DNA of 64,000 nt from Massospora cicadina (GCA_022478985.1 JAKSZP010005620.1:29296-93295), one strand, 5' to 3'. Shown: positions 10,702 through 22,437, counted from the first letter of the stretch. A program made the numbers and translations. Notes: generated from the letters alone by a model not told the origin.

Positions 10702-12623
10702 TTTTATCTAACTGAGGTAAGCCGACCAGGAGATGGACATTACCAAACTAAAACTAAAACCTTAATAAAAATAACGATTCAAATGAAACGCCCAGGATGG
10801 ACCGATTGAATTGTACCTAACTAAATATCCAACCAGGTGGGTAGCAAATACTGCTATCCCTCCATGGTGGATGGGGAGGGGGGATTGGGGGGCTCATCTT
10901 CAGCCGCATCCATCTCATTCCAGAGTAGGGTGTATGTTAAGGCATATAGTAAGGGTGTGGGGGCATTGGCAGCATGGGGTTCGATATCCTTGATGACTGG
11001 AACTTCCAAATTGTTGCCAGCCATCATTATACCAACGATGTATTTGACCAAAGCGTCTTCAGCTTTGAGGCAGGCATCTGGGAATTTAACGAATGAGGCA
11101 ATGTTGGTTCAGGTTATTTTAACTTTCAGATTCCGCGCTACTGTTACCACGTTCTGGATGACTTCAGTGAAATTTTTGTTTAAAGTTTTCATGTTGATCT
11201 TACTTTGTGCAGTAAGATTTATGGGGATGACAGGAGGTGGAATTCCTCCTGCAAACGCAGCCACAAATTTGGCGGCAGCTTTGCAAAATGGACGGCAATC
11301 TGGTGTGGTGGCTGCTTCTACTGCAAGCTGTTGGTCGCTGTAGAACGGTTTAGCTTTAGGTTGTGGGACATATTTTTGAGGTGGGAATTTTGCATTCCAT
11401 TCTGCGTTACAGAGCCGCTCAAGTTGCAGTGTTGGTTCTTCAATGAAGTTACCTGATTCGTTGATTTCATCCAATAATTCCCATGAATTTTGGTTGAATA
11501 GGATTGGAAATCAGCACACAGTTGAGGTTTGTTTGATTCATTTATGGATGCATGAGACTAAACTGGGATCCAATCTGATGTTTGGTTAGATGAATTATTT
11601 GTGGCATTGGGGCAGGGTGGGTGCTGATTGGTGGCTGCAGTGCAGCTGCAGCATCAGGCATTGGAGGAGGGGAAGGTAGGATTGTACCCCATGTTGGAGT
11701 TGGTGTGGAGTGGGCAGCAGACTGGTGGGCATTGGGCAAACTTTAGGCATTGGTGGAAGTTTCTGAGTATGGGCATTTATGTTTCAAGTGGTCTAACTCA
11801 AAACAGGATGGACAAATCGTCCATCTGCCCTCAACGCGGGCCCATAATGGATGTTCAGGGGCAGATGGGATGGTGGCACGAGGGGGAATTGCCAAAGAAA
11901 TTTTTATAAATTCAGGGCTGATTGTGGCATATGCCCAAGGCCCAGCGAGGCGTGTGGCCCCATTTGGGACCACAAATTGTAAGATGGGGTTGGAGCCATA
12001 GGCTGTCAAACCTTCCATCAGCTCCTGGTGGAGCACTTTGGGGGGAAGTGGGTGGGCAAACCCGCGAACTGGACCACCAAGGTGGTGTCCGTTGGGAGCC
12101 ATGTCCAAGTTGTTGGGAGGGGAATATTGTCGAAAATTAATGGCACTGTTGCCACAGTGGCTGCATCAGCTTCATAGGGGAAGCCATAATCAAAGTACCC
12201 CTTATAGGGGCGGAAGTCTATAAAACAGGCTGGTGTAATCACTGCCTGAGACATTTTGATAATGGCTTAGTCATCGTAGGGGAAGAATTTCACATATTTG
12301 ACCCTAAGGCTGAAATGCATGTTGCTCTGGGGGAGCACCAGGGGGCAGCGGGGCACCAATTGGGTTCAGGTGAGATGGGCATCAAGATCCTTGGGAGGAA
12401 CAAGTCATCCCAAGGGTTTGGATTGACCGGGCGAGCCAGTCCAAGCGCGTTTTCCTGTTGGATGGAAAATGGAGGGGGGAGTTTCGCCACTGCCCCACGC
12501 TGGGACAGTTGGCGGAGGATTTAACAACATTTGAGCAAGACTTTAGTGTGCAATGAAGTGTTTGCTTTTAATTTAATGAAACTAATTTGCTCATAAAGTT
12601 ATACTGAGCAGAGAGAGATTGGA
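10702..12623 (-). mobile_element. Half-LINE copy 1: ORF1-only non-LTR element with TSD
   Basis: Bounded by an 18-bp near-exact duplication, TGCATATCAAGRTGTTTA (one mismatch), at 10684-10701 and 12624-12641. The minus-strand 5' end, AATCTCTCTCTGCTCAG, resembles the start of LINE-1w. The body encodes only an ORF1-type protein with a zinc knuckle. It then goes straight to a 3' UTR and the tail GTCCATCTCCTGGTCGGC (about 10745-10712). No endonuclease or RT lies inside the 1.92 kb. Because target-primed reverse transcription truncates from the 5' side, a 5'-complete element lacking ORF2 must be an internally deleted or ORF1-only lineage. Confidence 0.85.
10854..12254 (-). pseudogene. Half-LINE ORF1-like protein: zinc knuckle plus novel C-terminal domain
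   Basis: The likely start is the ATG at 12254 (MSQAVITPACFIDFRP). A globular domain of about 160 residues follows, then a CCHC knuckle CPSCFELDHLKHKC (about 11775-11816). A Pro-rich linker (11739-11542) comes next, then a C-terminal domain of about 200 residues (11474-10854) that starts near MDEINESGNF and ends near PPSPSTMEG. Defects: a frameshift near 12050, a stop around 11740, and shifts near 11500 and 11080. The C-terminal domain is shared with 23470-24110 and I do not recognise it. It is presumably an RNA-binding protein of the element's RNP. Confidence 0.7.
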
Positions 12624-12641
12624 TGCATATCAAGATGTTTA
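12624..12641. repeat. TSD of half-LINE copy 1, 5' side
   Basis: TGCATATCAAGATGTTTA, one mismatch to 10684-10701. LINE-4w resumes immediately outside. Confidence 0.85.
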
Positions 12642-13640
12642 AATGTGTAGAAAACCCTGCCCATTTGCGTCCCCATCCACGGCTGTATCCTGTGCAAGGG
12701 ACATTGTATCCAGGTGATTAATTTCAGCCAAGGTGTGTTTAGTGATGGCTGAAGCGGCTCTGTATCTTCTTGATGCTGTGTTTCTAATCTGTTGATTTGT
12801 TAATTTCTTGAAATTTTCCCAGTTGAACAGTGGGTCTGAACAAAAGATGTTTGAAAATCCATGTTGAGGATATTTTCTCTACCCAGGAATGAAATTCCAA
12901 GAAAGCTAAAATTTCTGGGAATATTTTGCACCATCTGGGTGATTGGATAATTATTTTTAGTTGGTGTGAAGGACATAAAAACTTGCCAGTCGTTGGAGAT
13001 TTGATTTTTGTAGCTTTTAACTTATAAATTTTGTGTCAGAAAAATAGTGGCTCCAAGTATTAAGTCTATTTGTGATATATAAATAGGAACACCGTTGTGC
13101 ACATGTGGGCGTGTCATGTTCTGCAGGAGAGGCAACTGTTTAGGTAAAGGATCATATAGGCTCAAGGTGGCTTTTAACACACAAATTTCCACATTCCCTT
13201 GTTGTGCCTCCATTGTGTGTGGCCATCATTTTGGTGTCTGAGTTAATCCAGCAGTTCATGTCTCCCATGATGAAAGTGTTTTTTGAAAGATGGAGATGTG
13301 TAAAAGCTGATAAAAACTCTTGACGCTCCATTGTACAGATTGTTGCATACACGCTGGCTATTGTGTGCACCTCTTCATGCCATGATAAGGTAACGGCTAG
13401 TATGTGGCTGTCCAAAAATGAATTTTTATTAATGAATAATGAATTTTGGTTCGCATGTAAAATCACCACACAATTGTGAGAGCAAAAAAATAATGTTGAA
13501 AGGAGCATGTTTTCTCATGCATCCTCCTTTCCCTGCAGACCGTGGGTTTCCTGCACCGCCAGGATGTCCATAGAGGGGTTGCGCAGGAGACCTAACTTCT
13601 GTCCCAGGATGTTAAAGCCTTGATTCCTGCTATGTTCAGC
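12642..13640 (-). pseudogene. LINE-4w ORF2 APE-type endonuclease, degenerate
   Basis: In order on the minus strand: SMDILAVQETHG with the catalytic Glu (about 13575-13540), GDMNCWINSDTK (about 13262-13225; Asp/Asn of the GDFN motif) and QIDLILGA (about 13060). The final SDH motif was not located with certainty before the half-LINE insertion at 12641. Multiple frameshifts and stops. Confidence 0.7.
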
Positions 13641-13699
13641 ATCTCTATCTCTACTGAGATGCCCAGTGCGCCTCAGGAGTGGTTCGCAGGGCCCCCCAG

Positions 13700-15000
13700 C
13701 TTTAAACCTCGCCCTCTTTGCTCACCTTTCCATCCTTGCTGTGGGTGCCATAATGATGAGTAGGCACTGGGGTATATTCTGCCCTTTCACATTGCTGTTT
13801 TTGTTCCCTTCTTGCCTTTTTTGGCTTTCAATTTATCATTGCAGTGCACTTGTGTGTTCTCATTTGGTACAGTTTTTTCTAACGCATTTAATTGTTGATT
13901 TTTAATCCCTTTTGGGTTGTAATTCATAATTTTAGGGATGTGCCAAACCCCTGGCTGATAAATTTGCTTAAAATTGGGTTTCTCCAAATCCTGTTGTTTT
14001 AATTGGTTGCTTGGTTTTTTGTAGAATTTTATTGGCTCATTGTTGCTGGTTCTTCCATGTCTTCCTGAATCTGTTCAGGCGAAATGGATGATACCACTTA
14101 GGTCTTTGTCTTGGCTGCGGCCAACTTGAAAGCCTGTTTGGCCATTTTCCGATCCTTTAGGGAAATTGAATCAATAGTTTTTTATTGTCCAATTTTCCAA
14201 AGTTGAATGCTTGTATGGTATCAGTGATTCTAGCATACTCTGAGTCATTTTTGCCCAGTTTTCTCACAGAATTCCTTCTCTCTTTGGGCTTTTTTTATGG
14301 GACTGGCATGAATCTTATGCCCAAAGGCCTGCCAGTGGTTGCATATGGGTGGCACACTCTCCACTGTTGCATGGAATAATTGGTATTTTTCCCTATCAAT
14401 AATAATGAATGAAATATGGGGATTTTTGTGAGATCCTTTGCTACCTCCAGGTTTGGGGAAATTATTGCAATTGCCTTCTCCGTGCTAAGTGTCAGCATTT
14501 GCTGAATCTTTGCATCTCAAATTGTTGAATTTCTCTATAGGATTCTAAGCCCTCCCAGAGATGGTGTTTGACTAGTGTGTACGCCAATATTGTCAGAAGA
14601 TAATCAAAAAATATAATTATATCTGAACTCTGTCCAGCGTGTACATTTGGTAAATACTAAACGTTGACCGCTGGGAAGGTCAATCACTACTCTGACCTTT
14701 ATGACTTCATTTGCTTCCTCTGGTGTTACAAACCCAAGGTCCATCCAACCACGGCGGATAGTGTGGATTGTCATGTACACAGCTTGCAGGAATAATTTTG
14801 TTGGGATTTGCCAGACTTTTCTCACATTGCCGGTGCCTCTGTTCCCAATAATACATGGATCCCTTGTTCAAATGATGACAGCAGTTGAGTGTGAAACACT
14901 TCCATGTAACTGTGGTATTTTACTAGAAAATCCATGAAACCTGCAAAGTGCACCACCTCAGGTTTTTATTTTTACCTTGGTTTTTTTTACTACTGTATGC
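13700..15000 (-). pseudogene. LINE-4w ORF1, degenerate
   Basis: Fragments at 14825-14604 (DLGFVTPEEANEV ... LPSGQRLVFTKC) and 14498-14295 (LSTEKAIAIISP) match LINE-5w ORF1 on the plus strand at about 49750-50100 (LGFETEQEE ... LQDGQQVFENKC; LSLGKAIAVITP). A Lys-rich segment at 13987-13787 precedes ORF2. No zinc knuckle was located. The pairing with LINE-5w supports one related LINE lineage with two old copies. Confidence 0.6.
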
Positions 15001-15229
15001 TTGGTGCCTTTGGGTGGTGCAGATCCAGGCCAGCTAACCCCTTTACCGCATTTTCCCAATCATGTCATTTGTTATCAAACGTGCTCATCTCACCTGATAT
15101 TGATTGTCAAATTTTTCTGTTTGGATTGAATCAATTTCTTGATTGTACTTTCTTAATAATTAAATCTTTGAATCACACGTTGTCAACTTTGGCCTTTACC
15201 CATCTGTTAGGTTTTTGTGTTTGATTCAA

Positions 15230-16172
15230 GTAAACTCTTTGAGAGCCATCAATTCTAATAGATTTCCTCATTTGATTAATTTCATGGCCTCTTCTGTTTT
15301 TCCAGAATGATACAATACTATTTTACCTCAGAACAGCTAATTTTGCTCTATATAGTGTTTACATGTTTACTAATTAATGAGACTAAAGATAGATATTATT
15401 GTTATCGCTGATTAATATTATAGAAAAAAATTGGGTGCTAAATGTGGGTTTTATGGAAATAATTAAAAAGAACCTTGTTTACATTTTAGTGTATATTATT
15501 CTTTTTATTCCTCAATTCTAAGTTGTGATATTAAAATATAATAAAATTGTCATGAATGCACTTGAACATATATGAGTTAAATGAGCAAAGTAAATGCTAT
15601 AGAGAGGTCTACTGACATCCCAATTAGGGGTGCATCAACTTATGAAATATTTTTTAATATTTACCCATTATGTTTTTTATTCATAATTTAAGACATAGCT
15701 AAAATTGGGCTGACCTCAGGGCAATTAAGCATTGACTTAGTACTATTATTTCATCTAATATTCTCCCAATTATAAAAACATTTTTCCGCGCTCAATCCAA
15801 ATGAATTAATATTTTTTGTAAAAAATCAGATTAATCTAGCATTAAAATACTTATGTAATTATAGCCATAATTTTCAGAATTATCATGTATAGATGATATC
15901 ATCTATAATAAAGGAAGACAAGTAGTTGTCTCTGAAGTATATATACTTGCGCTTAGTCAAAAATTAAAATCATTATCATATCATTTTGTCTTCATAATAA
16001 TATCTTAATATCTTTCAATACTCTATAGTTGGATTTTTGTTCTATAATTATATTAATTTTAATTTGTTTGATATACAAGATGTACAAAAAAAGAACCTCC
16101 ATTGCTATTAGTACTTTTCATAGAAGAAGTTTCCAATTGGTGAGACTAGTAATGTTACTAAAAAGACTTAAC
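15230..16172. other. AT-rich intergenic stretch, nothing recognised
   Basis: Strongly AT-rich with no ORF, tRNA-like head or LTR signature. It separates the 5' end of LINE-4w from the TSD of Gypsy1w (GTCAG, 16173-16177). Confidence 0.5.
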
Positions 16173-16177
16173 GTCAG

Positions 16178-16677
16178 TGTCACAATTCCAACATGACTGG
16201 ATGATAAGCCCTAAGTCATTATGGCGGAATGGACATATCCGCCGAGTTTGATATGAGTTATGGTAATTTAAGCGCATCAAAATGAGGTAATATTGAGTTG
16301 TTGGGAAATCACCTCAAATTAGGCGTCATGAGATAAACAAATGAAGAATTGACAAAACCAATGAGATATGGCGAATTGAATTACTAAGACGTGAAAGAGG
16401 TAATATAAGAAGCTGCTATGATATAAGTGAGATGAGATATTTTAGGAAGGTAGGTTGTTAATAGTTTAAAGTGAGCAAAACAGCAAGGTTCCACTGTGTT
16501 CATTATATTAAACAAAGAAGTATAGTGAGAGCAATTGCTCCATATTTATTAGATAAATTTATTTCTGTTGTTTTAAGGGTAACAATCCTCATATTGTTGG
16601 TCCTATTGCTCAGTGGGTTGAACCATGTGTAAAATTGCTTACGGCGTATCTCAACAAAAAACGCCAATTTTATAATA
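16178..16677 (+). repeat. Gypsy1w 5' LTR
   Basis: Aligns end to end with 22438-22938. It starts TGTCACAATTCC where the 3' LTR has TGCCGCGATTCC, and ends TAATA where the 3' LTR has TAACA. The differences at the start are all C/T or G/A and mostly at CpG positions. Confidence 0.94.
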
Positions 16678-16678
16678 G

Positions 16679-16694
16679 TGGTGCTCACTACAGG
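16679..16694 (+). promoter_or_regulatory. Primer-binding site of Gypsy1w
   Basis: TGGTGCTCACTACAGG starts two bases after the LTR. It is complementary to a tRNA 3' end of the form CCTGTAGTGAGCACCA. The core GCTCACTACAGG recurs after the 5' LTRs of Gypsy3w and Gypsy6w. The primer tRNA is not identified. Confidence 0.75.
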
Positions 16695-16744
16695 GGGCCC
16701 ATTGATCAATCAAAAAACAATAAAAAATTCCTCAGTCGCTAGTC

Positions 16745-17326
16745 ATGCTGTATCAGGCTTGCTTAGGCAAGAAATTATCTCAAATCACTGCAACTGGTGA
16801 ATATACAGAACTAAAGCTTGCCCTGGACGCTGTTCTTAAATGGAAGAAAAAGTTTCTGAAAGAATGTTGTATCAATAAAATGCCTTTGTTTGATCACTAT
16901 GGGAACATCCATAGATTCTTTAAACAATTTGAGTTTGCAGTAGAAGGAGCTTCAGATCAGCATAAAACCAAATTACTAATGTCCACCCTGGATGCTGGAA
17001 GCGCTGATCAAGTTACTTGTTATCTTCCCAACAGTTCCATTACCTATCAAAAAGTGAAGGATACAGTGCTGTGGTTGCTTGGAGGAACTTCAAAAATGGC
17101 GCAAAGGAAGGTTTATTTTCTAACCATTGGGTTTCTACATAATGAGACCCTCACTGCATTTGCAGATCAATTCTCAGCAGAAGCCCATGTGTTAATTGGG
17201 GCAGGAGTTTTAACTGAATGTGACATAAGCATAGCATTGACCTCTGCTGTGAAACCATACCGTGAGCTTTTTAACGCCTTGGCTCTATATTTAGAGGTTG
17301 ATGTACCCTTGATTAAACTTGTTTAA
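16745..17326 (+). CDS. Gypsy1w Gag, N-terminal part
   Basis: 193 codons open from ATG 16745, 67 bp after the LTR. The segment around 16880-17260 (PLFDHYGNIHRFFKQFEFAV, then a long helical region with AFADQFSAEAHVL) has the pattern of a retrotransposon capsid. The Gypsy6w gag (63400-64000) shows the same layout (SFLYIYEAAIDGATDKQK). No zinc knuckle is in frame. Downstream gag-like pieces lie at 17399-18147 in other frames, so the protein is truncated relative to the original. Confidence 0.75.
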   Translation: MLYQACLGKKLSQITATGEYTELKLALDAVLKWKKKFLKECCINKMPLFDHYGNIHRFFKQFEFAVEGASDQHKTKLLMSTLDAGSADQVTCYLPNSSITYQKVKDTVLWLLGGTSKMAQRKVYFLTIGFLHNETLTAFADQFSAEAHVLIGAGVLTECDISIALTSAVKPYRELFNALALYLEVDVPLIKLV

Positions 17327-17398
17327 ATTCTAAGCTGTTTATCCGCTACCTTCCCTCCACCCAGTATAGAGCAGAAACCTATCGCCTCCACTGCTAAC

Positions 17399-18147
17399 TT
17401 GTTTATTCAGAGGAATTATCCCTCCCTGTTCAGCGCCCAGTTAGCATTTCCTGGCCTTATTATCATTATAAGTCTTGCTTTCAACCAAGTTGCCAACAGC
17501 AGTTCACCTATCAGGATGGGCCTGGTTACACTGTTTGACACCAGTCCACCTTTTTGGGTGGCTCATTTTACAACAAGCAAGGACCCAGGTCTCATGGGGT
17601 TAATTGCTTTTTGTGCGGCCACTCTGGGCACCTGGCTAGGAGTTGTCATAATTTTTGGGTCCAGTACCTACCGTGGGAGCAGTATAATTAGGCAAAGTCA
17701 GAGCGGAGTAGAAATGGGTCTCTCTACCTCTGCTATTCTAACTCAAACGTCCCACCTGAATCTATTCCTGCACAGTCAGCAGAAGCTTCCTGGTATGATG
17801 ACGCTCTTCTATATAAGCAGCCAGTTGGAGGGGTAAATGTGCTGACACAAACACAATTCATGGACATGGTGGAAGCAGGCTCCCAGGAGCAACCAAAGTC
17901 ATATGCTTGCCAATTGTCCAATTTCCTTTCTACAGATGAACCAGATCCATTAGCTGATGCGCTCCTCTTAAAAGGGGTAACCGTGGCCCTCCTTGTGGAC
18001 AGTATTGTAAAAGAATACCCTAAAGTGGGGAAGGGTATTATGTGCTTCATTGAAAAAAGAGATCAGTTGGATGTCCATGTTTTAAATAAAACAGATGCAT
18101 CTTACTCTGAGTGTACCAACTGTGACACTGTTGTAGAAAAAACCTGA
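17399..18147 (+). pseudogene. Gypsy1w Gag/pol linker, frameshifted
   Basis: Two open pieces (17399-17836 and 17839-18147) follow the gag segment. The second encodes a hydrophilic segment (MDMVEAGSQEQPKSYACQLS) and a Cys-containing end (ECTNCD). I see no catalytic motif. Assignment to the gag-pol junction rests on position only. Confidence 0.45.
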
Positions 18148-18149
18148 TG

Positions 18150-18830
18150 TTGAATGGTTGACTGGATATAATTTGTTGGTAATTATAAATCAAAAATATC
18201 CTAAGTATATCCAAACTTAGGATTTGTGGCCTAGCAATTCCACTTAATAATATTTGACTATGTTGACACAGGCATGGTAATTTGTTGGTTTAGTTGGACC
18301 TAAAATAATAGCCAACTAAATGACCTAGGCATGTGGGCTGGTCTATGTCAAAATTAGTTTTTAATGTCAATCGAGTTTCCAATCAAATTAATTATTAATT
18401 AGTGGTACGAATCGCCTTGGTATGTGCTGCTGATTGATCGAGATGAGTATTAGTTCAGCTATTAGCAGACGCATTAGAAATGCTGTCTTGACTATATTTC
18501 TGAGCCTGAGACTGACTCTGAGACGTTTGGGATGTCTTGAGTTGAATGGATTGTAGACCCTCAAAAAACTCGTTACTTTCTCTGGCCAAGTGCCATTGAA
18601 ATTAAGGCGTCATGGGTAAGATGTGGTGAACATCAAACCCTATAAATTATCCCAAGTTCATAATAATAAAATATTATCAAATATCAATCAGCAAATATTA
18701 CAATAGTTCTATAGTTTAATTTATAAGCTTTTTGTATTTATACTTTACGATATAAAGTCAAAGATTAACTTGGGATCAGGAAGATCAGGGCAGCGTGCCA
18801 TCGTCTAAGTAATGACAGAAAATACAGCCT
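18150..18830. other. AT-rich stretch within Gypsy1w, possible inserted solo LTR or MITE
   Basis: Between the gag-like frames and the protease there are about 680 bp with no gypsy coding similarity that I can see and a higher AT content. A later insertion would explain it, but I found no clear TSD or paired copy in the window. Confidence 0.35.
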
Positions 18831-18929
18831 CAAGTGTGATTACTAAGGAGTTATATCTTAACTATAGTCACCGAATGGTCTATTGTCTTCATACAAAAGA
18901 CGTTCAAAACTCCACCTTACCGCAGAAGA

Positions 18930-19200
18930 AGAACCAGCCATCCTTATTAGACCTAAAATTCAACACCTGAGTTCGCGAAATAGTCAATACAGGTGCCCCA
19001 ATCAACATAGTGTCCACAAAGTTGGTGCCAAAGTTGACATTAAAGCCTGATGTAGAGCATCATATGGTGTATGGGACTGCAGGCGCAGAAAGCACAGTCT
19101 CTGAAGGAGCATACAGCTCGCTACCTTTGCAGTTTGGGTGATTGTCATTGTAGCCCCAGCTATAGTGTTACCAAACAATAACTATGAACTATTAGATTGG
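18930..19200 (+). pseudogene. Gypsy1w aspartic protease, active site mutated
   Basis: The reading frame around 18974-19009 gives REIVNTGAPINIVS, the retropepsin signature with Asn (AAT, 18986-18988) in place of the catalytic Asp of the family's DTGA motif. One G-to-A change explains it. Stops follow shortly downstream. Confidence 0.75.
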
Positions 19201-19869
19201 AACCGCTTTTATGCATCACTTTGGGGCTGTTGTTGATATGACAGCAGAGAAATTTGAAATTCTGGGGCAGCAGATCTCAATCTACTTCACTTCCAGGGGA
19301 ATGCCAAAGGATACTGTACACATGAGTCACATTAACCTTGCATATGGTAATGGGGTGGTTTTGATTCACTACCATTGACTAAAGAACAAGATTAAGGCCC
19401 TTCCTCACCAAATTTATGAATATTAAGGGCTACCACTTAGAGCTGCTGGCCCTATATCTATTCCCTCCCAAACACCAAGAAATCATAAGCACTGAGTTAG
19501 AGGTGGAAGTGCCTGCTGGGCTATATGGGTAGGTCATTGGGCCCTATCAACAAACATGGCTTGAGCCTCATGTGGCCCCTGGCATTATACTCCTGGGGCA
19601 TGGGGAGATCAATGTCTTGGCAGCAAATCTTCATGATAAACCAATGCAAATCCGCTGACACCAAGTAGTTTCATTCCTCCATTTCATTCAAGTTGAGAAG
19701 GTTCTCAGGATTTATTAGTTTGGTTCACTGGATGTATATGGTCTGCCCGTCAAAACACAGCCTGGCGTAATGGCAGTTATACTGCGTGAGAGTTTGATGG
19801 GGTTAACAGAAGATCAGAAAGATCAAATGGAAGTTTTATTTCAAAAAATACAAAGAGATCTTTGCTGTC

Positions 19870-21180
19870 AATGATTATGATTTAGGGTGCGCACGAGGAG
19901 TGACTCATTGAGTGGACCCTGGGGATCATCCCCCCATCAGATCTTAATCAATTTGCTGATCTAGAGCAGCGGAAGAAGTTGTCACAGCAGAAATTGATAA
20001 ACTGTTGGAGCAAGGAATGCTTGAACCATCACAGAGCCCATGGGCTTCCCCTGTCCTGATTGTCAAAAAGCTAGAGGTACTAACCAGGTAGTAATAGACT
20101 AACGTAAGCTCAACAGCATTAAAATAAGGACTCATACCCTTTGCCATGAATTGATGATGCGTTGGACCAGTTGGGGGATCTTGTTACTTATCCACAATGG
20201 ATATAATATCTGGCTATTGACAGATTGAGGTATCTCCGGCGGAACAAGAAAAATTGTGCCATTATCATTTCAAAAGGGCTTTTTCAACTGACACGTATGC
20301 CTTAAGTGCTGTGTAATGCCCAGCTACTTTCCAACGGGCAATGAACACTATCCTTGGAAACTTGAAGCTGACATGCGTTCTTGTGTACCTTGACGATATT
20401 AACGTTTTCTCCCGCACATTTTCTGAGCACCTTAGCCATTTGGAGGAGGTATTCCGCCAGTTGGCTGAGGCCAACATCAAAATCAAACCCCGGAATTGCC
20501 ACTTTTTCAAGGATCAGCTAGAGTACCTCAAGTTTGTAGTTGATGAAACAGGGCTGAGGCCCCAACCAGCTAAGGTGGAGGAATTAAGAAGATGACTACA
20601 CCAAGCAGTAAACGAAATATACAAGTATTTTTAGGGATGTTTGGCTACTATCGCAGTTCCATACCAAACTTTAGTTGTATTGGAGGCCCACCGTTTGAGT
20701 TAATAAAAAAAGATGCCACGTTTGCATGGACGGAACACTGTCAACGCTCCTTTGATACTCTTTGAACAGCATCGATCAAGGCGCCAGTGCTACGCTACCC
20801 AAATTTTGAAAAAGGAATTTATTGTACAGATGGATGCATCTCTTTCCGCTGTGGGGCAGTTCTGTCTCAAAAAGATAATGAGGGGAGGAGCACCCACTGG
20901 CGTACTGCAGCTGAAGCCTGAATAGCCATGATCAAAATTATACTGTGACCAAGCGGGAGTGATTAGCAGTGATTTATTCTTACAAGCAATTCAGAGTATA
21001 TTTTCAGGGTGTAAAATTTAAAGTTGCAAAGGAACACGCCTCGTTATGCTAGCTGCAGAACCTTAAGGAGCCTAAGGGCTGGCTAGCACGATGGGCCCTT
21101 AAACTACAAGCTTATAACTTCGAGATCCTTCACCGACCAGGAGCAAAAAAACCAGAATGCTGATTGCTTGTCAAGGATAC
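19870..21180 (+). pseudogene. Gypsy1w reverse transcriptase and RNase H, broken
   Basis: The RT palm is partly open at 20341-20595: CVLVYLDDINVFSRTFSEHL carries the intact YLDD active site (about 20383-20394), followed by KIKPRNCHFFKDQLEYL. Upstream RT blocks are spread over frames from about 19950. The RNase H start (FIVQMDASLSAVGQF, about 20820-20862) and its later blocks are interrupted. Plus strand, same orientation as gag. Confidence 0.85.
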
Positions 21181-21369
21181 CCACTATTGCAGTTATGGCA
21201 GATCTGAGCGATATTATGTATGACAAGATGCTCAACGGAAATTATGATGATGAGCCGCCCCAAGTCATCAAGGCATTGAGTTAAATGCGAGCCAACACTT
21301 TCCATTGGAATAGTTAGTTGTACAAGCAGATCAGCAAATCCACAGTAAACTTTCAGCGACCCTCAATGT

Positions 21370-22358
21370 GACCTAACATTATCATGAGCGCACATAGTGC
21401 AGTTGGGCATGGTGGTGTACGCAAGAAATTGGAATTATTGCTGCCTCAGTATTTCTGCGAAATCATGAACTTCAATGTGCTTGATACTATCTCCTCATGT
21501 CACCAGTGCCAAGTGGAAAAGCTGTTCCACCAGAGGACCTAATACCATTTATTGAAGCTGCACTGCGCTTGGCATACAGTTTCCCTTGATGTCATCGGCT
21601 CTCTGCCAATGGGAGCTAACTAGTCCAAGTATAACCTAGTGGCAATTGACCACTTGAACAGGTGGGTTGATGTGTGGCCTTTTGGGATTTGGGGGCAGTT
21701 ACTGTGGCTAAGCTTTAATGGAATGCATCATTCAGTGTCACGGCTGCCAGCAGTTTATCCTTACCAACAATGGCACTAATTTTACCTCTCACATACTTCC
21801 CAAACTCAACAAAATGATGGCCATCTTCAGGGTTCTAACAACTCTGTATCACCCAAGTCCAATGGAATGGTTGAACGGGTTAATGGGACCCTGGTGAACA
21901 TACTCTGGAAGTTAGTTAATGATAGGCCCTCTGATTGGATTACCCTCCTTTCTACCACTGTGTTCACCTACAACATTAACTACTATTCTTCCATGGGGAA
22001 AAGTCCATTCCAATTGCTTTATGGATGGCACCCCGCTCTTCCTGCAATTCTATATGCCTGTGTAGAGGACACTGGTGGAATGGATCCACAACGCTATTTG
22101 ACTATCTTAATGAACACGCTGATTAAATTACAAACTGAAGTATACTCATTCAGATTAGCCAAGAAAATCAAAAGTCAGGCTGCCAATCAGGTAAAGAGAG
22201 GTGTACTAGCACAGTTCAAAGATGGAGACATGGTCCTATTCCATGATCAACATGGGTTTGGCTGGAAATACAAGCTGGCCAGTATCTGGATTGGCCATTC
22301 AAAGTCATTGAGAAGACAGGTATGGATGCATATACTATCAAGGACCCCACTTGCGTAA
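21370..22358 (+). pseudogene. Gypsy1w integrase, N-terminus broken, C-terminus open
   Basis: An HHCC-type zinc region appears at about 21400-21520 (GHGGVRKKLELLLP ... CHQCQVEK). The catalytic core pieces follow (LVAIDHLNRWVDVW near 21640-21680). The stretch 21867-22358 is open for 163 codons, with MVERVNGTL, a helical segment and a basic C-terminal domain (FKDGDMVLFHDQHGFGWKYKL). No chromodomain was seen before the 3' LTR. Confidence 0.85.
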
Positions 22359-22437
22359 AACATCAACTTAATGCATGCAAAGTTCCTCCAGGCGTATAAG
22401 CAATAGGAGCCTTATCATCCAGTCAAGGAGGGGGTAA

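Larger units (their letters stand above)
7480..15230 (-). mobile_element. LINE-4w: old LINE interrupted by half-LINE and SINEs
   Basis: Minus-strand order: ORF1 remnant (about 15000-13700), endonuclease (about 13640-12642), [half-LINE 12623-10702], RT (10683 to about 8860, with a SINE at 10402-10117), zinc-finger C-terminus (8438-7878), then a 3' UTR with a second SINE and a tail GTACATCCCCTGGTCAAC at 7512-7484. The host sequence resumes on both sides of the half-LINE's TSD. No TSD of LINE-4w itself was found, so the outer ends are approximate. Much more decayed than LINE-1w. Confidence 0.75.
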
